From Cylindrodendrum hubeiense (lineage: Eukaryota > Ascomycota > Sordariomycetes > Hypocreales > Nectriaceae): DNA of 44,858 nt. The stretch spans positions 1 to 44,858 of the forward strand of contig JAANBB010000342.1 in the NCBI GenBank assembly GCA_014621425.1, written 5' to 3'. The position numbers were made by a program, and so were the translations under genes. This document shows positions 21,164 through 35,000 of the stretch, piece by piece; position 1 is the stretch's first letter, and each line of letters opens with the position of its first letter. The notes beneath the pieces are model-generated. The model did not search any database. It was not told where the DNA came from and was given only the letters and a program-made list of their open reading frames with translations.

Positions 21164-21610
21164 AGTTGCTGTTGAATACGCGACGAAGCGTGGGGCAGGT
21201 GCCTTGTTCGAGACGATCCTGGCTTCGTGCTGGGTGGGAGAGCGCAAGCACGCGTCTCTGCGACTCCTGTCAGGAGCTTTCCAGAAGGTGGTCGGAAATT
21301 TTACACCCCGACCCCCGGATAAGACGATAAGAACACAGTGCAAATAATGTGGATCAATTTCACACTGTACGTTTCGAGGAGACATTCAGGCTCACATCAC
21401 GACCAATTTGCAAAACTCTGGCTAATACCCTGATTAAAAATCCACAATCCATTGAAAGGGGATGGTATAGTTACGCCATTTATATATCGTCTTCAAGGAA
21501 ACGCAACACGCATCTGGAGCCCGTCGATTCCTCTATCCTTGGCCTTCAAGGCCCCCGGACTTCAACGACTAACCCCCTACAGCGTCTCTCAGACCTTGTT
21601 CCTACAATCG
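21164..21610. other. Spacer between HDA1 3' end and SR gene start
   Basis: These 447 bp hold the HDA1 3' UTR and the promoter of the SR-repetitive gene, both minus-strand. Small ORFs here look non-coding. No clear TATA box or other element. Confidence 0.4.
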
Positions 21611-24017
21611 TTACGGCTTGTCGTCTTCCGTCGTATCCCCTTCTGTGTTTTCCGAAGCTCTCGCCATAATCCACTCCTGGGCCTCCGCCGCATGTCCCTG
21701 CATCATCTTATTTAGGCCGAACATGGGACTCCTCACCACTGTCCCGAACCGTCGCTTGTTGACTTTTCGGGTGAGGTCATGATCTGACCAGCAAGCGTGA
21801 TCGCCTGCAACATAGACGCGCGAGTTCTCCTTGTACCAGGATGACAGGTCGGTGTCGATGTCGGACTTGACGGGTCTGAGGTTGCCCGTCACAAAGTTGA
21901 CCACCCCAGAGATGCTAGACTTACAATCTAGAAGCAGTTAGCAAGCCATATATGCCCAAGTGAAGTAAATATTACCTCTGTTAAGAAGGAGAACTTTGAC
22001 TCCAAGGTATGCATTTCCGACACCCATGATAAAAATATCGTCGGCATCGTACAGCTGAAGGTAATTATCCCATAGATAGCAGACCAGTGACTGAATCTGT
22101 TCCTGGAGAGTCTTCTCTTTCGATGCGGGTATGTATGCATCAGAATCCTAAATTGTTAGCAGAAGGTCACTGGTATGCATCGGAATACCTACTTCTTCGT
22201 GTGTAATGTATGCAGGGACGTTGACATCCATGACCCCAAATTTCTGGCCAACAGCCCAATCAATGTACTCGGTCACTCCATCGACCTAGGCCAATTAGTT
22301 TCCATCATTAAAGCAGAAATATTCAGATACTTACCACCCAAGCATTGTGCGGCTCAAGAGTTGTGTCGATAACATCTGGCTGTGCGAGAAGTTGGGGCCT
22401 GCAAATAGGTCAGCAAGCGAAGCCCTGAAGGTATGAGTGGCTTTCTTACGGGTCGTGGATAATCACTAGGATCCTTTTGGCATCGTGGAGGTTGGGCGTG
22501 ACTAGAACTTGGTTCTCAAACGACTTGTAAATCTGTTCGCGCTGCACGTATAGAGGAACCATGCTATGCTTTGCCTGCAGCACCTGCCGTTGTGCATTCC
22601 GGATGACGTCGTGGAGGCGATTCGCGTTGAGAGTTTGAACTTCAGGAACGTTGATGACACCAGGTCGCATGCATTCCCAGTATGGAGCTTGATGTGCCTG
22701 GACCTTAGCTAGGATACGCGCGGCCTCCTTGTTGATCTTGGGGACTTCCATCTTTGGTGGAGGCTCGCCCATTAGAGTCCTCGCGACGGCAACCGCAGAG
22801 TTGGAGATGGCCTTGAGGTTGTAGCCACCTTCCAAGCACACCGCGACCTTGCCGTCTGCAAGCGACATCAGCATGTGGGTCATGTGAGCGTAGCAGCCGG
22901 GCGAAACAAAACAGCCTCCTAATTCATCGCCGTCTGCGGCATCGAAGCCTGCAGAAATCACCACGAGGTCGGGGTTGAACTCCTTGGCGACCGGCATAAC
23001 AATCTTCTGGAAAGCTGCCATATACTCTCCGTCGCCCATTCCCTGGTCGTGCCAACCGATGTTGATATTCTTGCCGAGTCCGGGGCCACTGCCACAGTTC
23101 TCGATTCCACCATCGGGTGTCATGGGATTTGGGGGCTTGCCAGGGTAGAAGATGCCGTTTTGGTATACGTGCAGTGAGATGTAGAGGACGTTGGGATCTT
23201 GGTAGAAGATGTTCTGAACGCCATTGCCGTGATGAACATCCCAATCCAAGACCAGAACCTTCCGGCAGATATCTGGGAAGTCTTGCTGGCAGACCCTGAC
23301 TGCCACGGGGACGTTGTTAAAAAAACAGAAACCCATGGGCGCATCAAATTCAGCGTGATGTCCTGGGGGGCGGATCACAGCGAAGGCGTTCTTGACCTGT
23401 CCAGTCACGACGTTCTTGCACGTCTCGATGGCGCCTCCGGCAGAGAGCATAGCGGCTGGGTAGGACATGCTGCCGACGTAGAGAGATTCGCGCCCTTGGT
23501 CATACTGCCTCGTAAGCTCTCGAAGTTCGGATGTGCTCATATTTTCCAGGCTCTCGACCCAGCTCAGATGATCAGGGGAATGGGCGAGACAGATTTCCTC
23601 TCGTGTTGCAGGTCGAGCAGGTATCCGCCACATGTATCTTGTCGGGCATTCTTTAATTATCCTGGCGAGCTCTGATGCTGGACCGGTATAAACGAGACCC
23701 ATCTTTTTAAAAGCTTTGAAGATCTCGTGGATCCGGCGAGGGTCCTCGGGATGATGTGTATTTGGACTGAAGTCGGCATTCATGTGGAGTTTCATGCGAT
23801 CATCGTAGCAGCAGCCTGTTGGGAGCAGGCCTCTCCGCCGCATCTGTTCCATGGCAAGATCTTGAGGCTCTGGGTCGCTGTCTGCATCATAGCTACCCTC
23901 CTCGGATGCAGTGTCATCATCGTCGATGCCATTGCCGCCACCAGCTGGGAGCCCGTTAGGAGAATCGGCATCATTCATGGGATGGTCCTCGCCATCCATA
24001 GGAGCATTGACGTCCAT
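21611..24017 (-). CDS. HDA1: Class II histone deacetylase HDA1 with C-terminal Arb2 domain
   Basis: Five exons, complement(21611..21927, 21976..22147, 22193..22285, 22335..22398, 22450..24017), give 737 aa; every junction keeps phase and has GT..AG. The N-terminal 60 residues are acidic. The deacetylase domain spans about 75-400 with a complete active site: RPPGHHAE (about 215, His pair), DWDVHHGNG (about 259, zinc Asp and His), SAGFDAADGD (about 357, second zinc Asp) and LEGGYN (about 397, catalytic Tyr). The tail from about 440 to 725 matches the Arb2 domain of fungal Hda1 (HDAKRILVIIHDP, VDGVTEYIDWAVGQKFGVMD, GVVNFVTGNLRPVKSD), which helps dimerise or anchor the enzyme. It removes acetyl groups from H3/H2B tails. 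In Neurospora HDA-1 acts in the HCHC heterochromatin complex. Confidence 0.95.
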
Positions 24018-25181
24018 GGTAAGCCACAGCGAGGTTCCTCACTCAGGAACTAGCTCCAGGGGCCTTTGCGGATGTCGATGCAGTGACTACCCAAAAGGGA
24101 ACGGCGTTCCGCGAGCAACCCTCGCCGGTTTCGGTGTCTGAATGAAGGTCAGGTGGAGTAGTGACAGAAGGAGCAGAGGCGAGATAGAAGAAATGAGAGA
24201 AGACAGAGGAATATATAGGCAAGGTGTTGTCAACTATGAAACCACATGTTTATGTGAGGAGACCTGTTGAGGGGCGGCTCTCATTCACTCAGCAGCGTAA
24301 AGACGCGCGAACAAAATGTGAATAACAAGTGAGCGGCAGGCGAAACTCAAAAGGCGAAGCTCTGATAAAGACGCAGCTGGCGGCACAAAAACACGAGTAC
24401 AAGTGAAAGCGCGCCAACTTACCGAGTAAGAGCAGAAGCTCCTCTCCCAGGGTCCGGATAGAAGACAGTGGACCAGGATGGCGCGATGAACGACGAGCCA
24501 GCGCAAAACCCAGGGCGCTCCAGACGATCAAGGCATACGAGAAGCCTTGCAGCTGAGAGATGGGCGAGGCTCGGCGCAGTTGAGTGGGCGTCGCAGCAAC
24601 GTGGAGAGCAGCAGAGGGCGAGGCGCGGAGGAGTGTGGATTGGCCTGGGCCTACCTATCTCTAAGTTGGATGCGAAGGTGAGGCTCGGTGGTCGAGGCTG
24701 GTTTTGGTGGGCTGGCCTAGGTACTGCTGGCCAGTGAGATGGGCCGGCAGTCTTAGTGGGCAACCTCCGCTGGCCTTGTGGTGAGCGTTAGTACAGACGA
24801 GCCGCTAATTAACCCACCACCACAGCACATGATCCACCACAGACCAGCAATTGATCCCTTGAATGTATACAACAATGGATCTGAGGAATTGGCGCAATGC
24901 CGCTAAGCCGGTCTGAGGCCTCGTTCTCTTTGTGCAACTCGAGGTTCTTGATATTCAGTCACGATGACAAACCACAGACCCTTTCATCCTTCCCCTCGTA
25001 CAGTCGACTAGCATTCACATAACCAGCAGTGACGGACGTGAGATCTCTCCACATACAAATCAAATTGATAGACTATAGCTGATGCTCCAATCTTCTACAT
25101 CTAAATATACTCTCCAGGCACACTAATCCTCCCGCACCAGGCAATACAAGCCAACAGTCTAACACGATCGCAAAGCAGCAC
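24018..25181. promoter_or_regulatory. HDA1 5' region and F-box 3' region
   Basis: About 1.16 kb upstream of HDA1 (minus strand) down to the stop of the F-box gene. A TATATA at 24212-24217 lies about 195 bp upstream of the HDA1 ATG and is a plausible TATA element. ORFs at 24285-24763 are Arg/Ser/Pro-rich out-of-frame products and are not called. Nothing else recognised. Confidence 0.35.
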
Positions 25182-26526
25182 TCAGCGCACTGAAGGTACC
25201 ATGAACCGCCCGTCCGTCCAGTTCTGATATTGAGGCCCCTCCAAGTACGATCCGTCGTCTCCTCGAGGCGAATACTGTGAACGGGACCACACAGATCCAA
25301 CCCCCGGCGGCAGAGATCCATCTGGATTGGCATCGTCCCCGAAAGTCACACGCTCGGCGTCGCGATCGTCGTCAAAGTCGATGACGCCGCCCGCACCGTC
25401 TTCTGGTAGGCTTGGCATCCTGTCCACCCAGCGTCGCTCGTCCAAGGCACATCTGATGGCGATCTGGATGGATTCTTGGTCGAAGGTGAAGTTGGGATGG
25501 TGCAGGCTTGCCTCAACAATGAGTCGTTTGCGGGGGTAGCTGTATATGTTTTCGAACATGTGTATCAACTGCTTGGGGCCCAACTTTGCATAAGTCTTGA
25601 CAATACGGCCCCAGCAGCTTTGGTCACACCAGCCCATCAACAATGACTGAGGACGGTCAACAGGGTCGACAAGAGGCAGATCCCAGGCGTCCTGAACAGC
25701 ATGTTAGAGATTACTTCACAGTGTCTTGGATCACACTTACATCTTGCTGATGAGGGTCAAGACGAGGACAGAGGTAGTGCAGCACCACATCCTTCATCGT
25801 CTCAACGAGGTCCATCAGCTCCAACAACTCGCTTGTTGAGTGGCGTCGCATTTGGCTGGTCCGAATGTCATCCACATACGGTTCGGGAATCCCAACCCTA
25901 GGCCTTGGCAGCTCTCCGTGGAAGTAGAAACCGTAGAGCCACCACCTGTAGAAAGCTCTCCGGAATCTCTCCGCTTCGTGGGGCCGGAGCAGTCTGCAGC
26001 TTTCCGACTCGTGGAACCACCTCATCTGAGGGAACAGTTCCTCCCATCTCAGCACGAGTTGGCAGTATTTGAGGAGAGGCCCCAGATCACTCTCGGTTAA
26101 GATGACCGTCTTGAGACTTGAGGTTGAAGAGTCATTGAGCTTTCGTGCTTTAACAACAGGTGTAAAGTCAACACGGGATTCCGCTATGGCCGTAGGCCAA
26201 CCTTCTGATGATGGAGCAAGTACGGTTCCAATATCCCCGGCATGACGCCGGAAGACAATCCGTCGGGGCGCATAAGTTCCTCCAGGTGACTCCAAGTCAC
26301 CCGCAGAGGCAGTGTACACTTGCAAAAGCTCATCAAGTGGACTAAAGTCCCGACGCAGAACTGGAAGTAAGATCGATGTCTTGCTTTCCGCAAACAGTTC
26401 GAATAATGTTCTGTGCGTAGCAGCGAAGTTGAAGATACCTTTCAGATCGAGCTGGTGATAAATGTCGAGGAGGATCTCGACTGGGAGCCCCGTCAAGCAG
26501 GGTGCTTCAGATGTAGATGATGTCAT
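25182..26526 (-). CDS. F-box domain protein
   Basis: Exons complement(25182..25691, 25741..26526) give 431 aa; the 49-nt intron runs GTAAGT..GTTCAG, phase 0. The F-box lies at residues about 10-45 (LTGLPVEILLDIYHQLDLKG, then IFNFAATHRTLFELF). The rest is the common fungal extension with no repeats that I recognise: WEELFPQMRWFHESESCRLL, FYRWWLYGFYFHG, then CWGRIVKTYAKLGPKQLIHM and a Gly/Asp-rich tail. It is probably a substrate adaptor of an SCF ubiquitin ligase, with unknown target. Short predicted ORFs just upstream (26527-26908) are leader. Confidence 0.8.
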
Positions 26527-27537
26527 TTTCGTTGTTTTTGCGAAGGGAGAGGGGAAAATGGGTTTGGCGGAAAACGTTGAGGGAATGGATATAACTCCTT
26601 GGGTGGTGGGTAACGGTCTTCGGGTTCAATAGCAACAAGGGATATAACACGAGAGCTTGTGTCGCTTCCTGTTTGCTGATTATGACTGATCCTCTATCGG
26701 AGGCGTCAAAGGCTGAGAACCACCACTGCGAGGGAATCTGGATAAGGTTAGCTTGGTAAGTACGAGGTAGGGAGGGGATGAAGGAACGCACGAAATTTAA
26801 GGGACATGTTGATGTATGATAGGGACCGAAAAGGTCAACAATGGATTGGTGTCTAGGGTGAACCAAACTCGTATCGTCCAATGGGTCACTTTGATATGAT
26901 AGTATCAAAGCACGACTGGGTATTGGAAAATGGATGCCCTGTGAGTGCCTGAAATGACAGGTACTAGGCTATTCTTCAAGGCTGGCTGTGAAGAGTGGGT
27001 GGGTGGGAATGAAATGAGAGCGCCAAAGCTCCTTCGTAGCCTCACGGTGTCGACTGTTGCGTCACCGAGAAGCGATTAACACCGGGGGCTTACTGATCGG
27101 TTACCCCGGCGTTGGGGTTTGAAAGACAATAGGAGATGCGCTGCGGCATCAATTGAGAGGAACAGTTCGGCCTCATTGCGGTAGACAAAACCATCGCGAT
27201 TCCAGCTATGCTTGGATGATGTCGCAAATGGGATTGAAGGTGCAAGTTGAGGAAAGGGGGTATGACTGACACGTTGAGACACTCGATATGAGTCGCGCCT
27301 TGATATCAAATCGCCGAATATTTACCGGCCCCGGGTCAAATGATGATGCGACTGATAGTGGCGGAGTTGTACATCTCGGTGAACTGGGATAAATTATCGG
27401 AGATCATAAAACATGTGCAATAAAACAAGCGAAATTTCCTTTTATGGTGAACGGCACTACATAATCCCCATGAACTCCTACACCCGTCCCGGTTTTAGAG
27501 GCATAGAAAGCCAGAGTATCGACAGGTATCACAAAGT
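26527..27537. promoter_or_regulatory. F-box promoter and BRX1 3' region
   Basis: About 1.0 kb upstream of the F-box gene and downstream of BRX1, both on the minus strand. Frames at 26507-26908 and 27076-27309 have no domain and odd composition, and are not called. No motif recognised. Confidence 0.35.
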
Positions 27538-28571
27538 CTAAGCGAAAAGCATCTTGGTATCCAGCTCGCTCTTAGCCACCCGGGGGCCCTTGGTTCGCAG
27601 TCCCAGATCGCTCTTCCTGGACAGCCGTCCCACAGTCTGCTCCGCGCGGGCGTTGTGTCGCGAGGCCTTGCCCTTCCGGATATCGGATCGCACCTGGTTA
27701 GGCGACACGAACTCCTTGTTCTCGTAGATGATGGGGCCACCGAACGATCCCTCCTGGATCACAATGGGGGTGAGGACGAATCGGGGGCCAATCTCGACCA
27801 GGTTAACATCCGTATCCTTGCCTCCCCTCGACTTGTGGGACTTGTCCTCCTCTTCGTCGCCCTTGGAAGCCTCCACCTCGCTGATCTGATAATTTCGCAC
27901 CCAGATCTTGCCGTCGGCGAAGCTGAATCCCATGACGTGGTCAATGAAAGGCTTCGATTTGCGGGCGCCTTCGGGGACGCCAAAGGTGTGAAGGAAGAGC
28001 TCCTTGATGACTCGGAGGTGGGGTTGCTTCTCGAAGGCGGCGTCGAACGACAGGATCGGCCTTGAGCCCTTCAAGCAGTTGCCTGTGAAGTGCAGCTCCT
28101 CCATGGTGTGCACTGTTCTACGTTAGCGCTCTGAAACTGGCCTGTAGAATCGTTCGTTCTCACAGTTCTGGAGGTGGAACTTGACGGTAGGACCGTTGGG
28201 GACTTTGCTGAGCCACACGTAAAGATCCTTTCCCTTTCGCGCCTCGAAGAAGAGGACGTTGTTGCAGTTGTAGAGTTCGGCCAACTCGTTGAGCTCGTAG
28301 AGCTTCGTCTTGGAATCAAACTTGGCATCCTTTCGGCTGTGAGGGAGCATCGAAGCAATGTCGTTCAAGAGATGGCGGTGTCTATGCAGCGAAATCCACG
28401 TTAGACAAATGCGCTCGATCATGGTCGAGCCGCGTGCAAGATTTCTTACCGGTAGGTGACACCTCTGGAGGAAAGGATCAAGACCCTCTGCTTGTTCCTC
28501 TTGATGCCATTGCTGGGCGCATCGACCTTAGTCGCACTCGACTTAGAAATAGATTTGTATACGGCCGCCAT
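27538..28571 (-). CDS. BRX1: Ribosome biogenesis protein BRX1 (Brix domain)
   Basis: Exons complement(27538..28112, 28164..28381, 28450..28571) give 304 aa, near the usual 290-350. The protein is a nucleolar factor for early 60S subunit assembly and 27S rRNA processing. The Brix domain covers residues about 28-240: RNKQRVLILSSRGVTYRHRH, LYELNELAELYNCNNVLFFE, GPTVKFHLQN, HTMEELHFTGNCLKGSRPIL, RKSKPFIDHVMGFSFADGKI, LVEIGPRFVLTPIVIQEGSF and PIIYENKEFVSPNQVR. Human BRIX1 has the same order. At the 3' end of intron 2 the acceptor AACAG gives QNLHTMEEL, which agrees with the family better than the alternative GTAG. The C-terminus is basic. Confidence 0.95.
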
Positions 28572-30245
<1,674 letters not shown>

Positions 30246-32049
30246 GGTAGCGATGGATGGCTTCAGCGAAGTCGTCGGGAGGATGAGGGTGAGGGCGAAG
30301 GCGCTGCGCTGGAGGCGAGGGAGTCGACGTAGATGATGTGTGGGATGTGGAGAGGGAGAGAATGCGCGGCTCTGGCGATAGGCGGTCGTCGTACCTTATC
30401 CCGTGCCGAGGGGTAAGGTAACGGTGTACTTGGTACGGTTGGAATAGTAGCCCAGTGGAGGGAATGCAACCTGGCCCAAAAAATGGCAGCGCCCGGAGCT
30501 TGGAACCAAGCGCCCGATAGGGACGGCGCCCCCAGGCAGCGACGAAAAGAACGGCCTTGTGATTACCATTGAATGACGGCTACCTAAGAGCAGGCTCCAA
30601 TTATAGAAGTATTCATGGAGAGGATCCTGTCAGCGATGCGCTTTCGCGAAGAGGTGGAATTACCAATGTACCTACCGTACCTAAATGCGAATTCCCGGCC
30701 GCAATGAGGAGCACCAGCATTCCCCTCTACGCCGCTAGGGGAGCTCTGCAAGGTGACAACACAGGTGCTACTGTAGGTGGCGCTGTAATTAGGTGGTACC
30801 CACTGGAGCCAATGGTCTGCGCCAACTGCTTTCCAGGGTGAATCCACCACGCGGTGAACACGCCGTGGCCCCTCCTTCAAGTATCGGGTACTTACCGACC
30901 TAGGGAGGTGAGGTAGGCACCCTTGAAGACGAGGTCCCTCCTAACGCAAGCCGCCTTGCACTGGCGCCCTCCACTGCTCGGAGCCTAGCAATACATGCAA
31001 CTTCCTGGCAACCTGACGCATCCATTGGAGGTACAAAACCTCGCTCGCCTGGCCCCGTCTCTAGCTGCCATTTCTCTCATCGAATGGGACCGGTATAGTA
31101 GAGCGACCTTGCTGGCTCCAAATTTAAGGGCGAGGCACCGAGCAACTGTTGCTAATCAGCACAGCGGCTCCATGCTCCATACTCCATGCTTGCCTAACCT
31201 TACCTGGCTGGATATTATCTCAATATTGCAACCCTGTACGAAATAACCCTGGCCCTTTGGCCCGTTTACAGGTGGCCAGAAGCAAATACCATGGAACAGC
31301 TCGCGCTGCTTTCAGCGGCCTGGAAGCTACTGTGCCTCTGACCTGGTGAATCAATGCATGTTAGCAAGTCACGTCGCCAACTGTCAGCTACCGTTTGCCA
31401 ACTGCTGGCCACACCCACCATAGAGTCATGCATCACGTGCCGTCGCGTGAGAAACGCACCTGCCTTCAGCGCAAAGGAAACTGTGCAGGGCAATAACAAA
31501 GGGGAACTTCACGCTTCATTCATCCAGTCACCGACACTCACCTGAGCAATACTTACATCCTCATTTCCCTTGTGGCAATCTCAAAACCTCGCGTTGCCAT
31601 CCCCATCAACCCATCCTTCGCCTATTGTGCTTTCTCTTTCCCCAAGTCACACAGCGCACGCCACGAGGGAAAGACAACCCGCACTTACGTGTTTCACTCG
31701 TGCCGTTTCTAATCGAGATTCCTGGCAGCAACCGAACGAACCGCACTGGTCACATCGCAGTCCCTGCCAACCCTGCCAACCCTGCCAATCCGGCCACCGC
31801 CTGGGGCAGGGTGACTACACTTGGTGTTGACTTTTTGGTGATGGGGATTACTTATCGCTGTGCCTTGACTATCTTGGCTTGAACAGCACGTCGCCTTTTG
31901 GTCTTTCCATCTCCCTGCCAAGCGTATCGACCTCGTCTTAATTGTACCGACCGCTTTCAGCGATAACTCTAACCAAGGAAGGTATCGGAACTATCTGTCA
32001 CCAAAGATAGGTAGGCCTCGGCCGTTTGACTTTTGCGACTTCAGACACA
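30246..32049. promoter_or_regulatory. Large divergent intergenic region, RAB11 / chromodomain gene
   Basis: These 1.8 kb lie between divergent starts. They carry several scattered TAGGT/ACCTA words (for example 30660-30685, 30773-30800, 30898-30918) and a 9-bp tandem repeat at 31762-31788. None of the frames inside shows a domain or normal coding composition. No mobile-element ends or terminal repeats were seen. Confidence 0.4.
31762..31788 (+). repeat. 9-bp tandem repeat (CCCTGCCAA)3
   Basis: Three perfect CCCTGCCAA units about 260-290 bp upstream of the chromodomain gene's ATG. Function unknown. Confidence 0.85.
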
Positions 32050-35000
32050 ATGAGCACCTCGCCATCTATGTCCCTAGGTGGGGATGAAGCTGATTCCGTC
32101 ACCTCAACAATTGAAGAAGAGCCTGACTCTGACCAGGAATGGCTGGTTAACGACGTCCTTGCAGAGGGGGTGGTAGACGGAACGACGAAATATCTCATCG
32201 ACTGGCAAGGCTACCCTCTCTACGATGCTTCGTGGGAGCCAAAAGAGAATCTCGGCGACGTCATGCTTGCAGATTGGGAGGAGAGCAAAAAAAAGGAAGG
32301 TCATCAGCGCAAGTCAAATGAGAGCATTGAGGCTTGGAGAAAAGCTGTTGTTGCCAGGCTCTACGGCAAGATCGCTCGCCACAACGAGCGAAATCGCAAG
32401 CGCGCGGAGCGAGGCCTCGAAGAGTCTGTGTACGAGAAGTCTTTAGAAGATTATCTGGAAGACCTCGAAAAGGACCCCAAGGGGGAAGAAGAGATCGATG
32501 ATCAAAAGATCACCGCACCTAGTAGCAAGAGCCCACCACTCCATCAGCTTGAACGTGAGCCTTCAGGGAACACTCAGCAGCGTCAAGTTGCCAACTCGAA
32601 AGGTCAATCGCCCAAAAAAGCCCCAACAAAGTTGCCGAATCGTGGAGCTTCCGGTCCGGAGGCTGGCAGGCGCCACTCTGGCACCACTACAAGTGTCCGT
32701 GAGGCAGCCCCCAAGCAGGTGATGAAGTCAACACTCAGGTCCAAGCTAGGTCCTTACAAACCAAAGGAACCGCCAAAGGGGGCTAAAGGTCTAAAGGGGC
32801 CAAAGGGGCCAGGCTCTGAAACAAATAGCTCACAGCTGGTTGTCCGCGAGGCATCAACTGGCAACACCAATGTTTTCGCGGGCGGTAAGGTAACAAAGAA
32901 AAGGCCAACTCTTCTAGACGCCGCCATGGATCCAACCAAGAAACCTCAGCTCTTGAACCATCGCCTTACAAGAAAGATTGAGAAAGGGCTTCGCGATAAG
33001 GAAGGAACTACTGTTCCAGTAAAGCAATTACACCATGTCTTCTCTCTTAATCCAAAAGAAAGGGAGCTAGCCGATGAAGAGGCCGCTTCCGAGCTTGATC
33101 CAATCCCAAGCAGCGCTCGAGAAGAAATACAGTCCGAGGGCTCCTTACACCAACCTAGCTCCAATTCCCACACCTTGGGAGAGCCAGAGAAAGGTTCTTC
33201 AACAGCCGCAAAGAAGAAGAAGAAATCGGTTAGTTGGGGTGACAACCCTGAGGTCCAATCGCCAACGGAACTGAGTCCTGAAGCAAGTCTTTTTGTCAAT
33301 GATCCGTTTTCTGCATCTTTTATGCCAGCCCTTCAGGCCGAACAACAATCTGTTCGGCCCAAAGAGGAAAACAGTGAGCATTCCCCAGTGCTCTCAAAAT
33401 TACTTTCTCCCCCCCCCTGCAACGACCGTATCACCCACCGCCATCGGTGGCATGCACCCGGACACTGCGAGTACAACCCGGAACGCAAAGTTCGGCCCCA
33501 GCGCCACGGTTTCCATCCCGCTCACATTTGAAGGGACTCCTGGAGAGAGTATTCAACATTGGGCGTCTATGCTCAAAGGCTCAGAAACGTTGGTATTCAC
33601 ACATACCTGCACGGCCCAAGACTTTTGGAGCCAGGCTGCGTTACAGCCGCCGCTGTTCAGGGGCATCGTGACCAGCTGCAACAACTTAACCCATCTTACA
33701 GCCACCTCGGAACGGCTCAAGGTTGGATCCTTCGGTATTCTCTGCCACTTGGATAAGGCTTGTATTCTCCTACATCCTTCCAATTGCGAGGAATGGAAAG
33801 ACCCGAACCAATCCGATAGTACAACCTCCTTGAAATTCATCATATTTGAGGCTCCTAACTTCTTGGAAGCTTCTTCTCTTGCCCCTACCTCATTACCCCT
33901 CAATCATGACGGTGAAGACCTGCCTCCGGGTATGCGGCCAGCCCTCTTTCGACGGGTTTTCGGATTCGAATACAGCCGGCTTCTCCCCACAAGGCTACAG
34001 AATACCACGACCAAACACCCCTTTTTTCTAGCCTTCCCGCGATCTTCTACACCTGAGACCATGCTCTTAGCTCGCTGGCTTCGTGCCTGCAATGCGGATT
34101 GCAAAATTCATAGCAGCCTTCGCCCCGGCGAATGGTCTCATTTTGTGGGCCTGGAGGGGGGGGCTGTTATTATTGATGAGGACGCAGCCTCTTCTATCAG
34201 GATGTTTCCCGGACTTAGCAACCTCCTCAATTCAAGATCAGATAGGTTCAGGTTTTGGATTTTCTCGAAATCTTTGAGAACACCGGCATTTGTACCCCAT
34301 GGGCTAGATTCATTTGCTGAGATAGGGGCTATCCGTTTTCAACCAGTCCTTGAGCTTGGAACTGCTATCTTGGTGACGCCAAGTTTTCTCGTTTCTCAGC
34401 CGCAACAAGCTTGTGTGCTTCTCAATTGGATCTGGCGAAGCAGCAAAGGCAGTATCGACCGTTACCAGCGAGCTCGACTTGTGGTGTGTGCGGGCATCGA
34501 TGACTGGCTACATGAGCTAGCGATCGAGGGTGTCAAGAAGCAGCGGTCAAACAGCCCAACTAGGGACCAGAAACAAGAGGCAATACACCGCGAGGTAATT
34601 GAGGATATGTTCAAGACGTGGCAAATCATGACAAAGTTAATCAATGAACCGGAGGAGCCAGGCCAATTGATCCTTGCCCCTGAATCTATTGACGGAAATG
34701 ATGAGCAGAGCCTGGTCAACTGGTTTGGATGGTGGTCCATCATGAACATGGACCAATTCCGCAGATTCGTCGTCCTTGGGTCGAGCGATGCCGGTCCAAG
34801 AAGGCTCTCTAGGCATATTAAGCGCCCCAGATTTCTACGATCAATAACTAATAACCCGGATGAGAAATACATGAAACACGACCGAGAAAAACGGCTCAAG
34901 TATCCCACGGCCCAACAAGGAACAATCGGCCAGCCTGGTCCCGATCAGCCGACTTCACTACGGCCGAGCTTGAACAACCAATCAAGAACGCTCGTGGATT

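Noticed and set aside
26507..26908. 133-aa ORF upstream of the F-box gene
   Set aside because: It overlaps the F-box start in another frame and has the composition of untranslated leader.
33389..33493. Intron explaining the chromodomain frame change
   Set aside because: Phase fits, but the GTGCTC donor is weak, no branch point is seen, and it would remove sequence that reads as coding; the C9 slip is simpler.
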